From assembly GCA_949740695.1 (NCBI GenBank), contig CATJIY010000051.1, positions 1 to 6,258 of the forward strand: DNA of 6,258 bases. The letters are read 5' to 3'. Positions 1-5,647 of the stretch are shown here, piece after piece. The DNA is from an uncultured Eubacteriales bacterium. Lineage in GTDB: Bacteria > Bacillota > Clostridia > Oscillospirales > Butyricicoccaceae. Under the pieces are notes generated by a model. It searched no databases. It was not told the DNA's origin and saw only the letters and a program-made list of their open reading frames with translations. Both the position numbers and the translations under genes were made by a program. Numbering within the stretch: the stretch's first letter is position 1; every line of letters begins with the position of its first letter.

Positions 1-1046
1 CCCGCCACATCTATACCAAAGTGGAAGATCACTGGTTGTCTGAGTATTTCAATTATGACGAAGTGGACATTCGTATTATTCCTGAAATGAACTCTCGCGT
101 GGAGCTGTTCGAACAAGGCGAAATCTTTAGCTTGACTCCCGACGCTAACACCATTGAGACCTATCTTGACGATCCTCGTATGACGCAATACGGTTCTATC
201 ACTGTTACGCATATTGACATTAACTGCAAGAACCCCAACAACCCCATCTCTGGAAATGTTAATTATCGTAAGGCTATTTATCATTCCATCAACCGCGAAG
301 TGGTTGCTGACAGCATTTTTGGCCATATGGAGCCTGCTGGCGTTTATGTCAGCACTCAGGCTGGTATGCTGAGCGAGTCTGGCTTGACTTATCGTGAATC
401 TAAATACGGTAAGGCCGTCACCGATATGGTGGATTCTTGGAGCGCTGAGGGCGAGCGTTATGGTTATAATCCTGCGTTGGCGCTTGAATATTTGAATAAG
501 GCTTTGGAGGAATGTAACGTTCCGGAAGGCACTGTAATCACTCTGAAATATGCCACTGATGATAGCAGTAAAGAGTGGAAGGCTTTGGGCGAGTATCTGA
601 TGGAGCAGTGGCCGGTTATTTTCGAAGGTAAGATGACTGTGGAAGTCGTTCCTTATGCCGGTATGTCTGCTACCGATTTTAAAGCTACTGGCGACGATAA
701 GTGGGATTTGAGTCCCAATGACTGGGGCCGTAGTATGTCTCGTAACTATCCTTATACTTGCTTCTATTATTTCTTGTCCAGTTATTCCGGCTCTCCCAAC
801 AACTACTTCAACGAAGAGTTTGAAGCTCAGTACGCGCACTGCGAAGAGATTCGTATGGGCGACTATGAGACTCTGTTGCAGGAGACGCAAAAGTTGGAAG
901 AGCTGTACCTTGATGCCGTCATTCAGGTGCCTGTCTGGCAGTCTGTTAACTATGAATTGTTTGCCGATTGTCTGGAGTTGCCTGTTAAGACTTATATCCC
1001 CGGCTTTGGTTGGGGCGCGTCTTATGGCGATATCATTGCAGAGTAA
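1..1046 (+). CDS. Peptide ABC transporter substrate-binding protein, family 5 (C-terminal part, 5' truncated by window)
   Basis: This is the extracytoplasmic binding component of an Opp/Dpp-type importer; it captures peptides or related ligands and delivers them to the permease pair encoded downstream. The reading frame is open from the left edge (first full codon at position 3, Arg) to TAA at 1044-1046. The GTG at 21 is an internal Val, not a start, so the gene continues upstream. About 347 residues are visible, whereas family 5 proteins usually have 500-600, so the N-terminal lipoprotein signal and first lobe are missing. Family hallmarks include the segment NYRKAIYHSINREVV near 261-305, which corresponds to the conserved 'vRqAl.yAIdRe.i' motif of SBP_bac_5. 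They also include YNPALALEYLNKALEE near 466-516, matching the 'dpekAkeLL.eAG' region, and a C-terminal 'QVPVWQSVNYELF' stretch typical of the last lobe. A terminator hairpin follows 44 bases after the stop. The ligand cannot be told from sequence; family assignment is firm. Confidence 0.9.
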   Translation, partial: RHIYTKVEDHWLSEYFNYDEVDIRIIPEMNSRVELFEQGEIFSLTPDANTIETYLDDPRMTQYGSITVTHIDINCKNPNNPISGNVNYRKAIYHSINREVVADSIFGHMEPAGVYVSTQAGMLSESGLTYRESKYGKAVTDMVDSWSAEGERYGYNPALALEYLNKALEECNVPEGTVITLKYATDDSSKEWKALGEYLMEQWPVIFEGKMTVEVVPYAGMSATDFKATGDDKWDLSPNDWGRSMSRNYPYTCFYYFLSSYSGSPNNYFNEEFEAQYAHCEEIRMGDYETLLQETQKLEELYLDAVIQVPVWQSVNYELFADCLELPVKTYIPGFGWGASYGDIIAE

Positions 1047-1089
1047 TTTTTGAGGCAAAGATTTTCTAAGTAACGTTGTGTTCTGTTCG

Positions 1090-1130
1090 GAGGCTGTCCT
1101 GCTGCCCGTTCAGCAGGGCAGCCTCTTTGT
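1090..1130 (+). terminator. Rho-independent terminator after the binding-protein gene
   Basis: The arms 1090-1104 (GAGGCTGTCCTGCTG) and 1111-1125 (CAGCAGGGCAGCCTC) form a 15-base-pair GC-rich stem with one G-T wobble (1097/1118) around the 6-base loop CCCGTT. The stem is followed by TTTGT. The T run is short, so termination may be partial, which would allow some read-through into the permease genes. No T tract lies on the other side, so it is directed along the + strand. The hairpin is seen directly; the degree of termination is inference. Confidence 0.85.
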
Positions 1131-1140
1131 AAAAACGCGG

Positions 1141-1167
1141 ATTGTCTGCTCCCCCAAAGCGGACGAT
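1141..1167. other. Imperfect hairpin in the GC-rich part of the gap
   Basis: Bases 1141-1150 (ATTGTCTGCT) can pair with 1158-1167 (AGCGGACGAT) through ten pairs, two of them G-T wobbles, around the loop CCCCCAA. No T tract follows on the + strand, so it is not a standard terminator. It may be an RNA structure in read-through transcripts or a chance fold; no known riboswitch family was recognised. Confidence 0.35.
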
Positions 1168-1341
1168 TGATTTCGGGGAATGGCGCCAATTTGCCCCGTG
1201 CCCGTCTTGGCGGTGGATTTTTCGCCTGGACCGCGCCGGGAAACCACAGGAGTCTCTGAAAAATGGGACGATGGTGCTTTGCAAAAAATCGCTAGTTAGA
1301 TACGGTGCAAAATCTTGAAATACATAAAAGTATTCCCTTGT

Positions 1342-1363
1342 TTTTGCGCTTTTTGTCGCAAAA
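1342..1363. promoter_or_regulatory. Inverted repeat, possible operator or small hairpin
   Basis: The perfect 7-base arms TTTTGCG (1342-1348) and CGCAAAA (1357-1363) flank the 8-base spacer CTTTTTGT. This lies in the A/T-rich part of the gap, about 175 bases upstream of the permease start, where a promoter and regulator site would be expected. Two further TGCAAAA copies begin at 1280 and 1306. The arms are short and A/T-rich, so chance is a real alternative, and no specific regulator is recognised. Confidence 0.25.
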
Positions 1364-1524
1364 TGTCCTTGCAAGCTCCTCTTGCCTATTTCTTTGGAGT
1401 TTTCTAAAAAGAAAGAAAGATTGCGTATCCGGCGTGTTCCGGCAATGCGTGCCTTGTCAGACGAAAAATCTGCTTGCCAATCGGTACACATCACTGATTT
1501 TGGTCCATCCCCTATTTTCCGAAA

Positions 1525-1531
1525 AAAGGAG
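1525..1531 (+). promoter_or_regulatory. Ribosome binding site of the first permease gene
   Basis: AAAGGAG lies 5 bases before the ATG at 1537. It supports that start and shows that translation of the permease block is initiated independently of the binding-protein gene. Confidence 0.8.
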
Positions 1532-1536
1532 TCTGT

Positions 1537-2484
1537 ATGAAATACGTACTTCAGCGAATCGGCGCGATGCTATTGACCTTGTTTCTGGTTATGACGCTGT
1601 CATTCATGGTCATTCGTTTGATGCCGATGAGCCTTTTTGAAAACCCTGAGGTACCGAAAGAGATTCAGGAAAAGTTGGAGGATAAGTTCCACCTGAACGA
1701 TCCTCTGCCCCTTCAGTATTATTACTTTATGGAGGGTATTGTTACCGACCTGGACTTCGGTATCTCTGTAAAGCTGCGTCCTGGCCTGGAGGTTTTTGAC
1801 ATCATTGTCACTCGCCTGCCGCCCACCATGCTGATTAACTTCCTTTCGCTGTTTATTTCTATTCCCTTGGGATTGATTTTTGGTACGATTGCAGCACTGA
1901 AGCGTAATACGGTAGTGGACCACGTGATTTCAGTGTTTGTTATCTTGTTTATCTCGATACCATCCTTTGTATTCGCGTCCCTGTTGCAGTATCTGTTTAC
2001 CTTTGTGTGGCCGTTGTTTCCGACACTGTATGAATCGACAGCGGTTACTGTTGGACAGATGATGCATTCGCTGGTCTTGCCCATTGTTGCTTTGTCATTG
2101 GGACCCATTGCTACTTTGACTCGGTATCTGCGCGGCGAATTGATTGAAAATATCTCCTCTGAGTATCTGTTGCTAGCTCGGACGAAGGGTCTTACCAAGA
2201 CGCAATCGATTGTACGCCACGCATTCCGGAACTCCATGATGCCTATCACCAATACGTTGGTCTCCCTGATTACCGGCATTATGGGCGGCTCTCTGGTGGT
2301 AGAAAATATGTTTGCCGTTCCCGGCACTGGCGGATTGCTGACTAAGTCCATTTTTGCGGGCGATCATTTCCTGACTGTGGCGATTCTGATTTTCTATTCG
2401 GCAATTTCCTTGGTCACTATCTTGGTCGTTGACTTGTGTTATGGTCTGATTGACCCGCGTGTACGCGTCGGAGGTGGCAAATAA
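1537..2484 (+). CDS. oppB: Peptide ABC transporter permease, OppB/DppB type
   Basis: This is one of the two inner-membrane channel subunits of the importer. The 315-residue product has the usual length for the family. A first membrane helix lies at about residues 8-28, right after the typical MKYVLQRIG opening. A large outward loop at about 30-95 follows, with the conserved FHLNDPLPLQYYYF (51-64) and DLDFGIS (71-77). Further hydrophobic segments lie at about 98-120, 129-158, 174-197, 238-258 and 277-303. The cytoplasmic EAA-type coupling loop spans about 209-236 (EYLLLARTKGL, then RHAFRNSMMPI) and is where an ATPase subunit docks. The stretch VENMFAVPGTGGLL (255-268) and the ending YGLIDPRVR (302-310) are also diagnostic. 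The start is supported by a close AAAGGAG. The stop overlaps the next start by one base (TAATG). The oppB rather than dppB name is a convention here; substrate is unknown. Confidence 0.93.
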   Translation: MKYVLQRIGAMLLTLFLVMTLSFMVIRLMPMSLFENPEVPKEIQEKLEDKFHLNDPLPLQYYYFMEGIVTDLDFGISVKLRPGLEVFDIIVTRLPPTMLINFLSLFISIPLGLIFGTIAALKRNTVVDHVISVFVILFISIPSFVFASLLQYLFTFVWPLFPTLYESTAVTVGQMMHSLVLPIVALSLGPIATLTRYLRGELIENISSEYLLLARTKGLTKTQSIVRHAFRNSMMPITNTLVSLITGIMGGSLVVENMFAVPGTGGLLTKSIFAGDHFLTVAILIFYSAISLVTILVVDLCYGLIDPRVRVGGGK

Positions 2485-3638
2485 TGAAGTGGATTGATAG
2501 AAATAATCTGCCTGAGGAGTTGAAGAATCTTCCCGATTCTTCCTTTGAGTCTCTTCATCAGGAAGATATCAAAGACGAAAAATTTCAAACAAAACCGGTA
2601 GGCTTCTTCCGGGATGCCATGATTCGCTTGAGCAAGAGTAAAGTATCTATGATCTCGGTGAGTTGCATTGTCTTGATTATTATTTTGGCTCTCTTAGTGC
2701 CAAACATTACTGGTTATTCCTTTACTGAGCAGAACTTGGGCAATAAAAACCTGCCGCCGAAGATTCAGGGATTGGAAAAACTGGGAATTGCGGATGGTAC
2801 TCGCGTTTTAGAGAACCGAAAAAAGGATGCGCTTTCTGATCCTGACCGCTATCCAGAAGGCTCTGTTTTGGAAATCCTCCGAGAGTTTGATTCCAAAGGG
2901 GTCGCTATGGTGGACGTCAAAGTAGACTACTACAAATATGTCGGCGCGGAAGACAACCGGTATCATTGGTTTGGCACTGACTATTTGGGACGTGATTTGC
3001 TGACCCGCTTGTTCCAGGGTACTAGAATTTCTTTGATGATTGCCTTTTTCTCGGTGTTGACGAACTGTTTCATCGGCGTTATTTACGGCGCAATTTCGGG
3101 TTACTATGGGGGAAAGGTAGATATGATCCTTACCCACGTGGCTGAGGTTTTGGATGGTATGCCCTACATCGTGGTTACCATTTTGTTTATGATCCTTTTT
3201 GGTTCTGGTATGGTTTCCATTGTGCTTGCCTTGACGATAACCGGGTGGATTGGAACTTCTCGCTTGATCCGTTCGCAGTTCTACCGGTTTAAAGGGCGCG
3301 AATATGTTTTGGCCGCCCGTACCTTGGGCGTTCCAGATTTGACCCTGATTTTCCGGCATATTCTGCCAAACTGCGTCGGTCCTCTGATTACCCGTGTGAT
3401 GATCGCCATCCCTGGCGCTATTTTCTCGGAATCCTTTTTGGCATATTTGGGCTTGGGAATCAAGGCGCCCAATCCGTCTATCGGCGTATTGCTGGCAGAT
3501 GGGCAAAAGGTGTTGCTGCAGTATCCCTATCAGACCCTTTTCCCAGCGGTATTGATCTCCTTGCTGATGATCGCATTCAATTTGTTCTCGAACGGTCTGC
3601 GCGATGCGCTCGACCCGACTAAACGCGGAGAGGAGTAA
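2484..3638 (+). CDS. oppC: Peptide ABC transporter permease, OppC/DppC type, with extended loop
   Basis: This is the second channel subunit and partner of the preceding permease. GGAGG at 2470-2474 lies 9 bases before the ATG. At 384 residues it is longer than the roughly 300 usual for DppC. The extra length comes from a charged cytoplasmic N-terminus of about 50 residues and a long outward loop after the first helix. The order is the OppC N-terminal region with FFRDAMIRLSKSKVSM (41-56), helix 1 at about 56-75, and the loop at about 76-160 containing NLPPKIQGLEKLGI (89-102). The hallmark HWFGTDYLGRDLLTRL (161-176) precedes the remaining helices, which are set in about 181-370. The EAA-type coupling loop is REYVLAARTLGV (272-283) with FRHILPN (290-296). 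SFLAYLGLGI (317-326) and the ending NGLRDALDPTKR (370-381) are family-typical. Translation is probably coupled to oppB through the one-base overlap. Confidence 0.93.
   Translation: MKWIDRNNLPEELKNLPDSSFESLHQEDIKDEKFQTKPVGFFRDAMIRLSKSKVSMISVSCIVLIIILALLVPNITGYSFTEQNLGNKNLPPKIQGLEKLGIADGTRVLENRKKDALSDPDRYPEGSVLEILREFDSKGVAMVDVKVDYYKYVGAEDNRYHWFGTDYLGRDLLTRLFQGTRISLMIAFFSVLTNCFIGVIYGAISGYYGGKVDMILTHVAEVLDGMPYIVVTILFMILFGSGMVSIVLALTITGWIGTSRLIRSQFYRFKGREYVLAARTLGVPDLTLIFRHILPNCVGPLITRVMIAIPGAIFSESFLAYLGLGIKAPNPSIGVLLADGQKVLLQYPYQTLFPAVLISLLMIAFNLFSNGLRDALDPTKRGEE
3631..3635 (+). promoter_or_regulatory. Ribosome binding site that fixes the oppD start
   Basis: AGGAG lies 7 bases before the ATG at 3643. 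The same frame has an earlier ATG at 3604, but that one sits inside oppC, has no ribosome binding site, and would add 13 residues unlike any OppD N-terminus. The start at 3643 is therefore preferred. Confidence 0.85.
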
Positions 3639-3642
3639 TCAT

Positions 3643-4716
3643 ATGGCTGCTGAAACAAAAAAGCAAGAGCGGGAAGTCGTCCTGTCAGTCAAAGATCTGA
3701 AGGTCAATTTCCGTGCTTACGGCGGTTTGGTTCAGGCGGTGCGCGGCATTAGCTTTGATTTGCATCGCGGCGAGACCCTGGCTATCGTGGGCGAGTCCGG
3801 CTCCGGTAAGTCGGTAAGCATTAAGGCGATTATGGGTATTTTAGCCAACAACGCCATTATTGAGTCTGGTGAGATTTTATACGACGGTAAAGACCTGACC
3901 AAAGTCAAAGAAGACGATTTCCACGAAATTAGAGGAAAGCGTATCGGTTTGATTTTTCAGGATCCCTTGTCTGCGCTGAATCCCATTATGAAAATTGGAC
4001 GCCAGATCACAGAAACCTTGCGTCTCAACCAAAAAATGAGCAAGGAGGACGCCAAAAAGCGTGCTTTGGAGCTGATGACCGCTGTAGGAATTCCAGAACC
4101 GGAAAAGCGGTATGACCAGTATCCATTCCAGTTTTCTGGCGGTATGCGCCAGCGTATTGTCATTGCTATCGCGTTGGCGGGCGACCCGGAGATTTTGATT
4201 TGTGATGAACCTACTACTGCTTTGGACGTTACTGTTCAGGCAAAGATTTTGGAACTCATCAATCAAATTAAAAAGGACCGCAATCTGTCGGTTATCTTTA
4301 TCACCCACGACCTGGGCGTGGTGGCCAATATGGCTGACCGAGTGAACGTGATGTACGCCGGTAAGGTGGTGGAAACTGGCAGCGCAGAGGAAATTTTCTT
4401 TGAGCCGGCTCATCCTTATACCTGGGCATTGTTGAGCTCTATGCCAGATCTGCATACCAAAGAGCGGTTGATGGCTATACCTGGTACGCCTCCCAACATG
4501 ATCTATCCTCCAAAGGGCGACGCTTTTGCGCCGCGCAGCGAGTTTGCTATGAGAATTGATTATGAGCAGGAGCCGCCCATGTTCAAGATTACAGACACCC
4601 ATGCTGCGGCGACTTGGCTGTTGCATCCGAAGGCCGCGCAAAACGGTATTGAGATGCCTGCCGTTTTGAAAGCCCGCATCGAGCGTATGAAAAGGAGTGG
4701 AGCGGTAAATGGCTGA
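3643..4716 (+). CDS. oppD: Peptide ABC transporter ATP-binding protein, OppD/DppD type, lacking the Fe-S cysteines
   Basis: This is a cytoplasmic ATPase subunit that hydrolyses ATP to drive peptide import, paired with the OppF-type subunit encoded next. It has 357 residues from the ATG at 3643. Nucleotide-binding motifs are complete: Walker A GESGSGKS (50-57), Q-loop Gln106 in FQDP, signature FSGGMRQR (164-171), Walker B ILICDEP (184-190) with catalytic Glu189, D-loop ALD (193-195) and switch His222. The C-terminal oligopeptide-transporter region is present (GTPP at 281-284, FAPR at 295-298, WLLHP at 325-329). The four cysteines that in typical OppD/DppD bind a [4Fe-4S] cluster are replaced by Asp293, Ser299, Asp306 and Thr324, as judged by recalled family consensus. 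The only cysteine left is Cys187, beside Walker B. The start is 4 bases after the oppC stop. The gene overlaps oppF by 8 bases. Family assignment is firm. Confidence 0.95.
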   Translation: MAAETKKQEREVVLSVKDLKVNFRAYGGLVQAVRGISFDLHRGETLAIVGESGSGKSVSIKAIMGILANNAIIESGEILYDGKDLTKVKEDDFHEIRGKRIGLIFQDPLSALNPIMKIGRQITETLRLNQKMSKEDAKKRALELMTAVGIPEPEKRYDQYPFQFSGGMRQRIVIAIALAGDPEILICDEPTTALDVTVQAKILELINQIKKDRNLSVIFITHDLGVVANMADRVNVMYAGKVVETGSAEEIFFEPAHPYTWALLSSMPDLHTKERLMAIPGTPPNMIYPPKGDAFAPRSEFAMRIDYEQEPPMFKITDTHAAATWLLHPKAAQNGIEMPAVLKARIERMKRSGAVNG

Positions 4717-5644
4717 TTCTCAGTATATTTTGGAAGTAAATAACCTCTGCCAGCACTTTACTTCTGGTCATGGGAAGAAAAAAATGACCGTTAAAGCGGT
4801 AGATGATGTTAGTTTTGGCGTCCGCCCTGCAGAAACTTTTGGTTTGGTGGGTGAATCTGGGTGCGGCAAGACAACTACCGGCCGAACCATTATTCGTCTG
4901 TATAATCCCACTTCCGGCGAAGTGCTTTTCAACGGACGGGATATCGCCAGCAAGATGAACGGAGATCTGCGCCGGTATCTTACCGATAATATTGCGATGA
5001 TTTTTCAGGACCCCATTGAGTCGCTGAATCCTAAGATGACCATTGAGGAAATTGTGGGTGAAGGGCTGAAGGTCCGCGGCATGAAGGACCGGGCTGAAAT
5101 CCGGCAAAAAGTTATTGAAATGCTGCGCAAAGTAGGTTTGGTAGAGGAACATGCCACCCGGTATCCTCACGAATTTTCTGGCGGCCAGCGGCAGCGTATC
5201 GGTATTGCCCGGGCGATTATTATCAATCCCAAGCTGATTATCGCTGACGAGCCGGTATCCGCGTTGGATGTGTCAGTTCAGGCGCAGGTAATCAATTTGT
5301 TAAATGATCTGAAAGAAGAGATGGGCCTGACTATTTTGTTTATTGCGCACAATCTGTCAGTGGTCAAATATTTTTCTGATCGTATTGGCGTCATGTACTA
5401 TGGTCATTTGGTAGAGGTCGCTAAAGGGGATGATTTGTATCGCAATCCCTTGCATCCTTATACCAAGGCGTTGCTGTCAGCCATTCCCGAACCTAACCCG
5501 CTTACTGAGCGCTCTCGCGTTCGAGTGGACTATGTGCCTGAGCGGGACCATGATTATTCCAAAGAACAGCCCAGCATGGTCGAGGTGGAGCCGGAGCATT
5601 ATGTCTACTGTTCTCCTTCTGAGTTGAAGAAATGGAGCGTATAA
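4709..5644 (+). CDS. oppF: Peptide ABC transporter ATP-binding protein, OppF/DppF type
   Basis: This is the second cytoplasmic ATPase subunit, expected to form a heterodimer with the OppD-type protein. It has 311 residues. Motifs are Walker A GESGCGKTT (48-56), Q-loop Gln100 in FQDP, signature FSGGQRQR (156-163), Walker B LIIADEP (176-182) with Glu181, D-loop ALD (185-187) and switch His214. The residue after the switch His is Asn215, where most OppF proteins have Asp (AHDLSVV). The C-terminal tail after HPYTKALLSAIPEPNP (249-264) is the short, charged form seen in many Firmicutes. It ends HYVYCSPSEL and lacks the Cys-rich Fe-S motif. The ATG at 4709 lies inside the end of oppD, with AGGAG at 4693-4697 (11 bases away), so the two are translationally coupled. 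The stop is followed 3 bases later by the next start. Confidence 0.95.
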   Translation: MADSQYILEVNNLCQHFTSGHGKKKMTVKAVDDVSFGVRPAETFGLVGESGCGKTTTGRTIIRLYNPTSGEVLFNGRDIASKMNGDLRRYLTDNIAMIFQDPIESLNPKMTIEEIVGEGLKVRGMKDRAEIRQKVIEMLRKVGLVEEHATRYPHEFSGGQRQRIGIARAIIINPKLIIADEPVSALDVSVQAQVINLLNDLKEEMGLTILFIAHNLSVVKYFSDRIGVMYYGHLVEVAKGDDLYRNPLHPYTKALLSAIPEPNPLTERSRVRVDYVPERDHDYSKEQPSMVEVEPEHYVYCSPSELKKWSV

Positions 5645-5647
5645 ACC

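Larger units (their letters stand above)
1047..1536. other. 490-base intergenic region between binding protein and permease genes
   Basis: This gap separates the binding-protein gene from the four-gene permease/ATPase block. From left to right it holds a terminator hairpin (1090-1130), a GC-rich block (about 1136-1260) with a second imperfect hairpin (1141-1167) and the 8-base palindrome TGGCGCCA (1181-1188), then an A/T-rich stretch (about 1261-1425) with a 7-base inverted repeat (1342-1363), and finally the ribosome binding site of the next gene. I looked for paired -35/-10 boxes at 16-18 base spacing and found none convincing, although a promoter for the downstream genes could well lie in the A/T-rich part. 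Open frames crossing the gap on either strand resemble no known protein and include the terminator sequence, so I do not call them genes. Confidence 0.7.

Noticed and set aside
21..23. GTG at position 21 as start of the binding-protein gene
   Set aside because: The frame is open to the left edge, no ribosome binding site precedes it, and the product would lack the signal peptide and first lobe of the family.
1227..1235. TGGACCGCG, resembling the T-box antiterminator core (TGGNACCGCG)
   Set aside because: It lacks the N base, no terminator follows it, and I see no stem I or GTCCC partner downstream. A peptide-transporter T-box cannot be supported.
1315..1336. TTGAAA with TACATA and TATTCC as possible promoter boxes
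   Set aside because: The elements are 0 and 10 bases apart rather than 16-18, so they cannot form a standard promoter pair.
1066..1494. A 142-codon open frame on the minus strand across the gap
   Set aside because: It reads through the terminator hairpin, has no recognisable domain and is rich in Arg, Ser and His like translated noncoding DNA. It is best explained as chance.
1305..1640. A 111-codon open frame on the + strand overlapping the start of oppB
   Set aside because: It overlaps the well-supported oppB start in another frame by about 100 bases, and the protein resembles no known family.
3604..3642. Upstream ATG extension of oppD
   Set aside because: It lies inside the 3' end of oppC, has no ribosome binding site, and the AGGAG at 3631-3635 fits the ATG at 3643.
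4589..5170. A 193-codon minus-strand open frame opposite oppD and oppF
   Set aside because: It lies wholly opposite two genes with full ABC motifs and has no domain of its own. It is an antisense shadow, like the other minus-strand frames over oppB, oppC and oppD.
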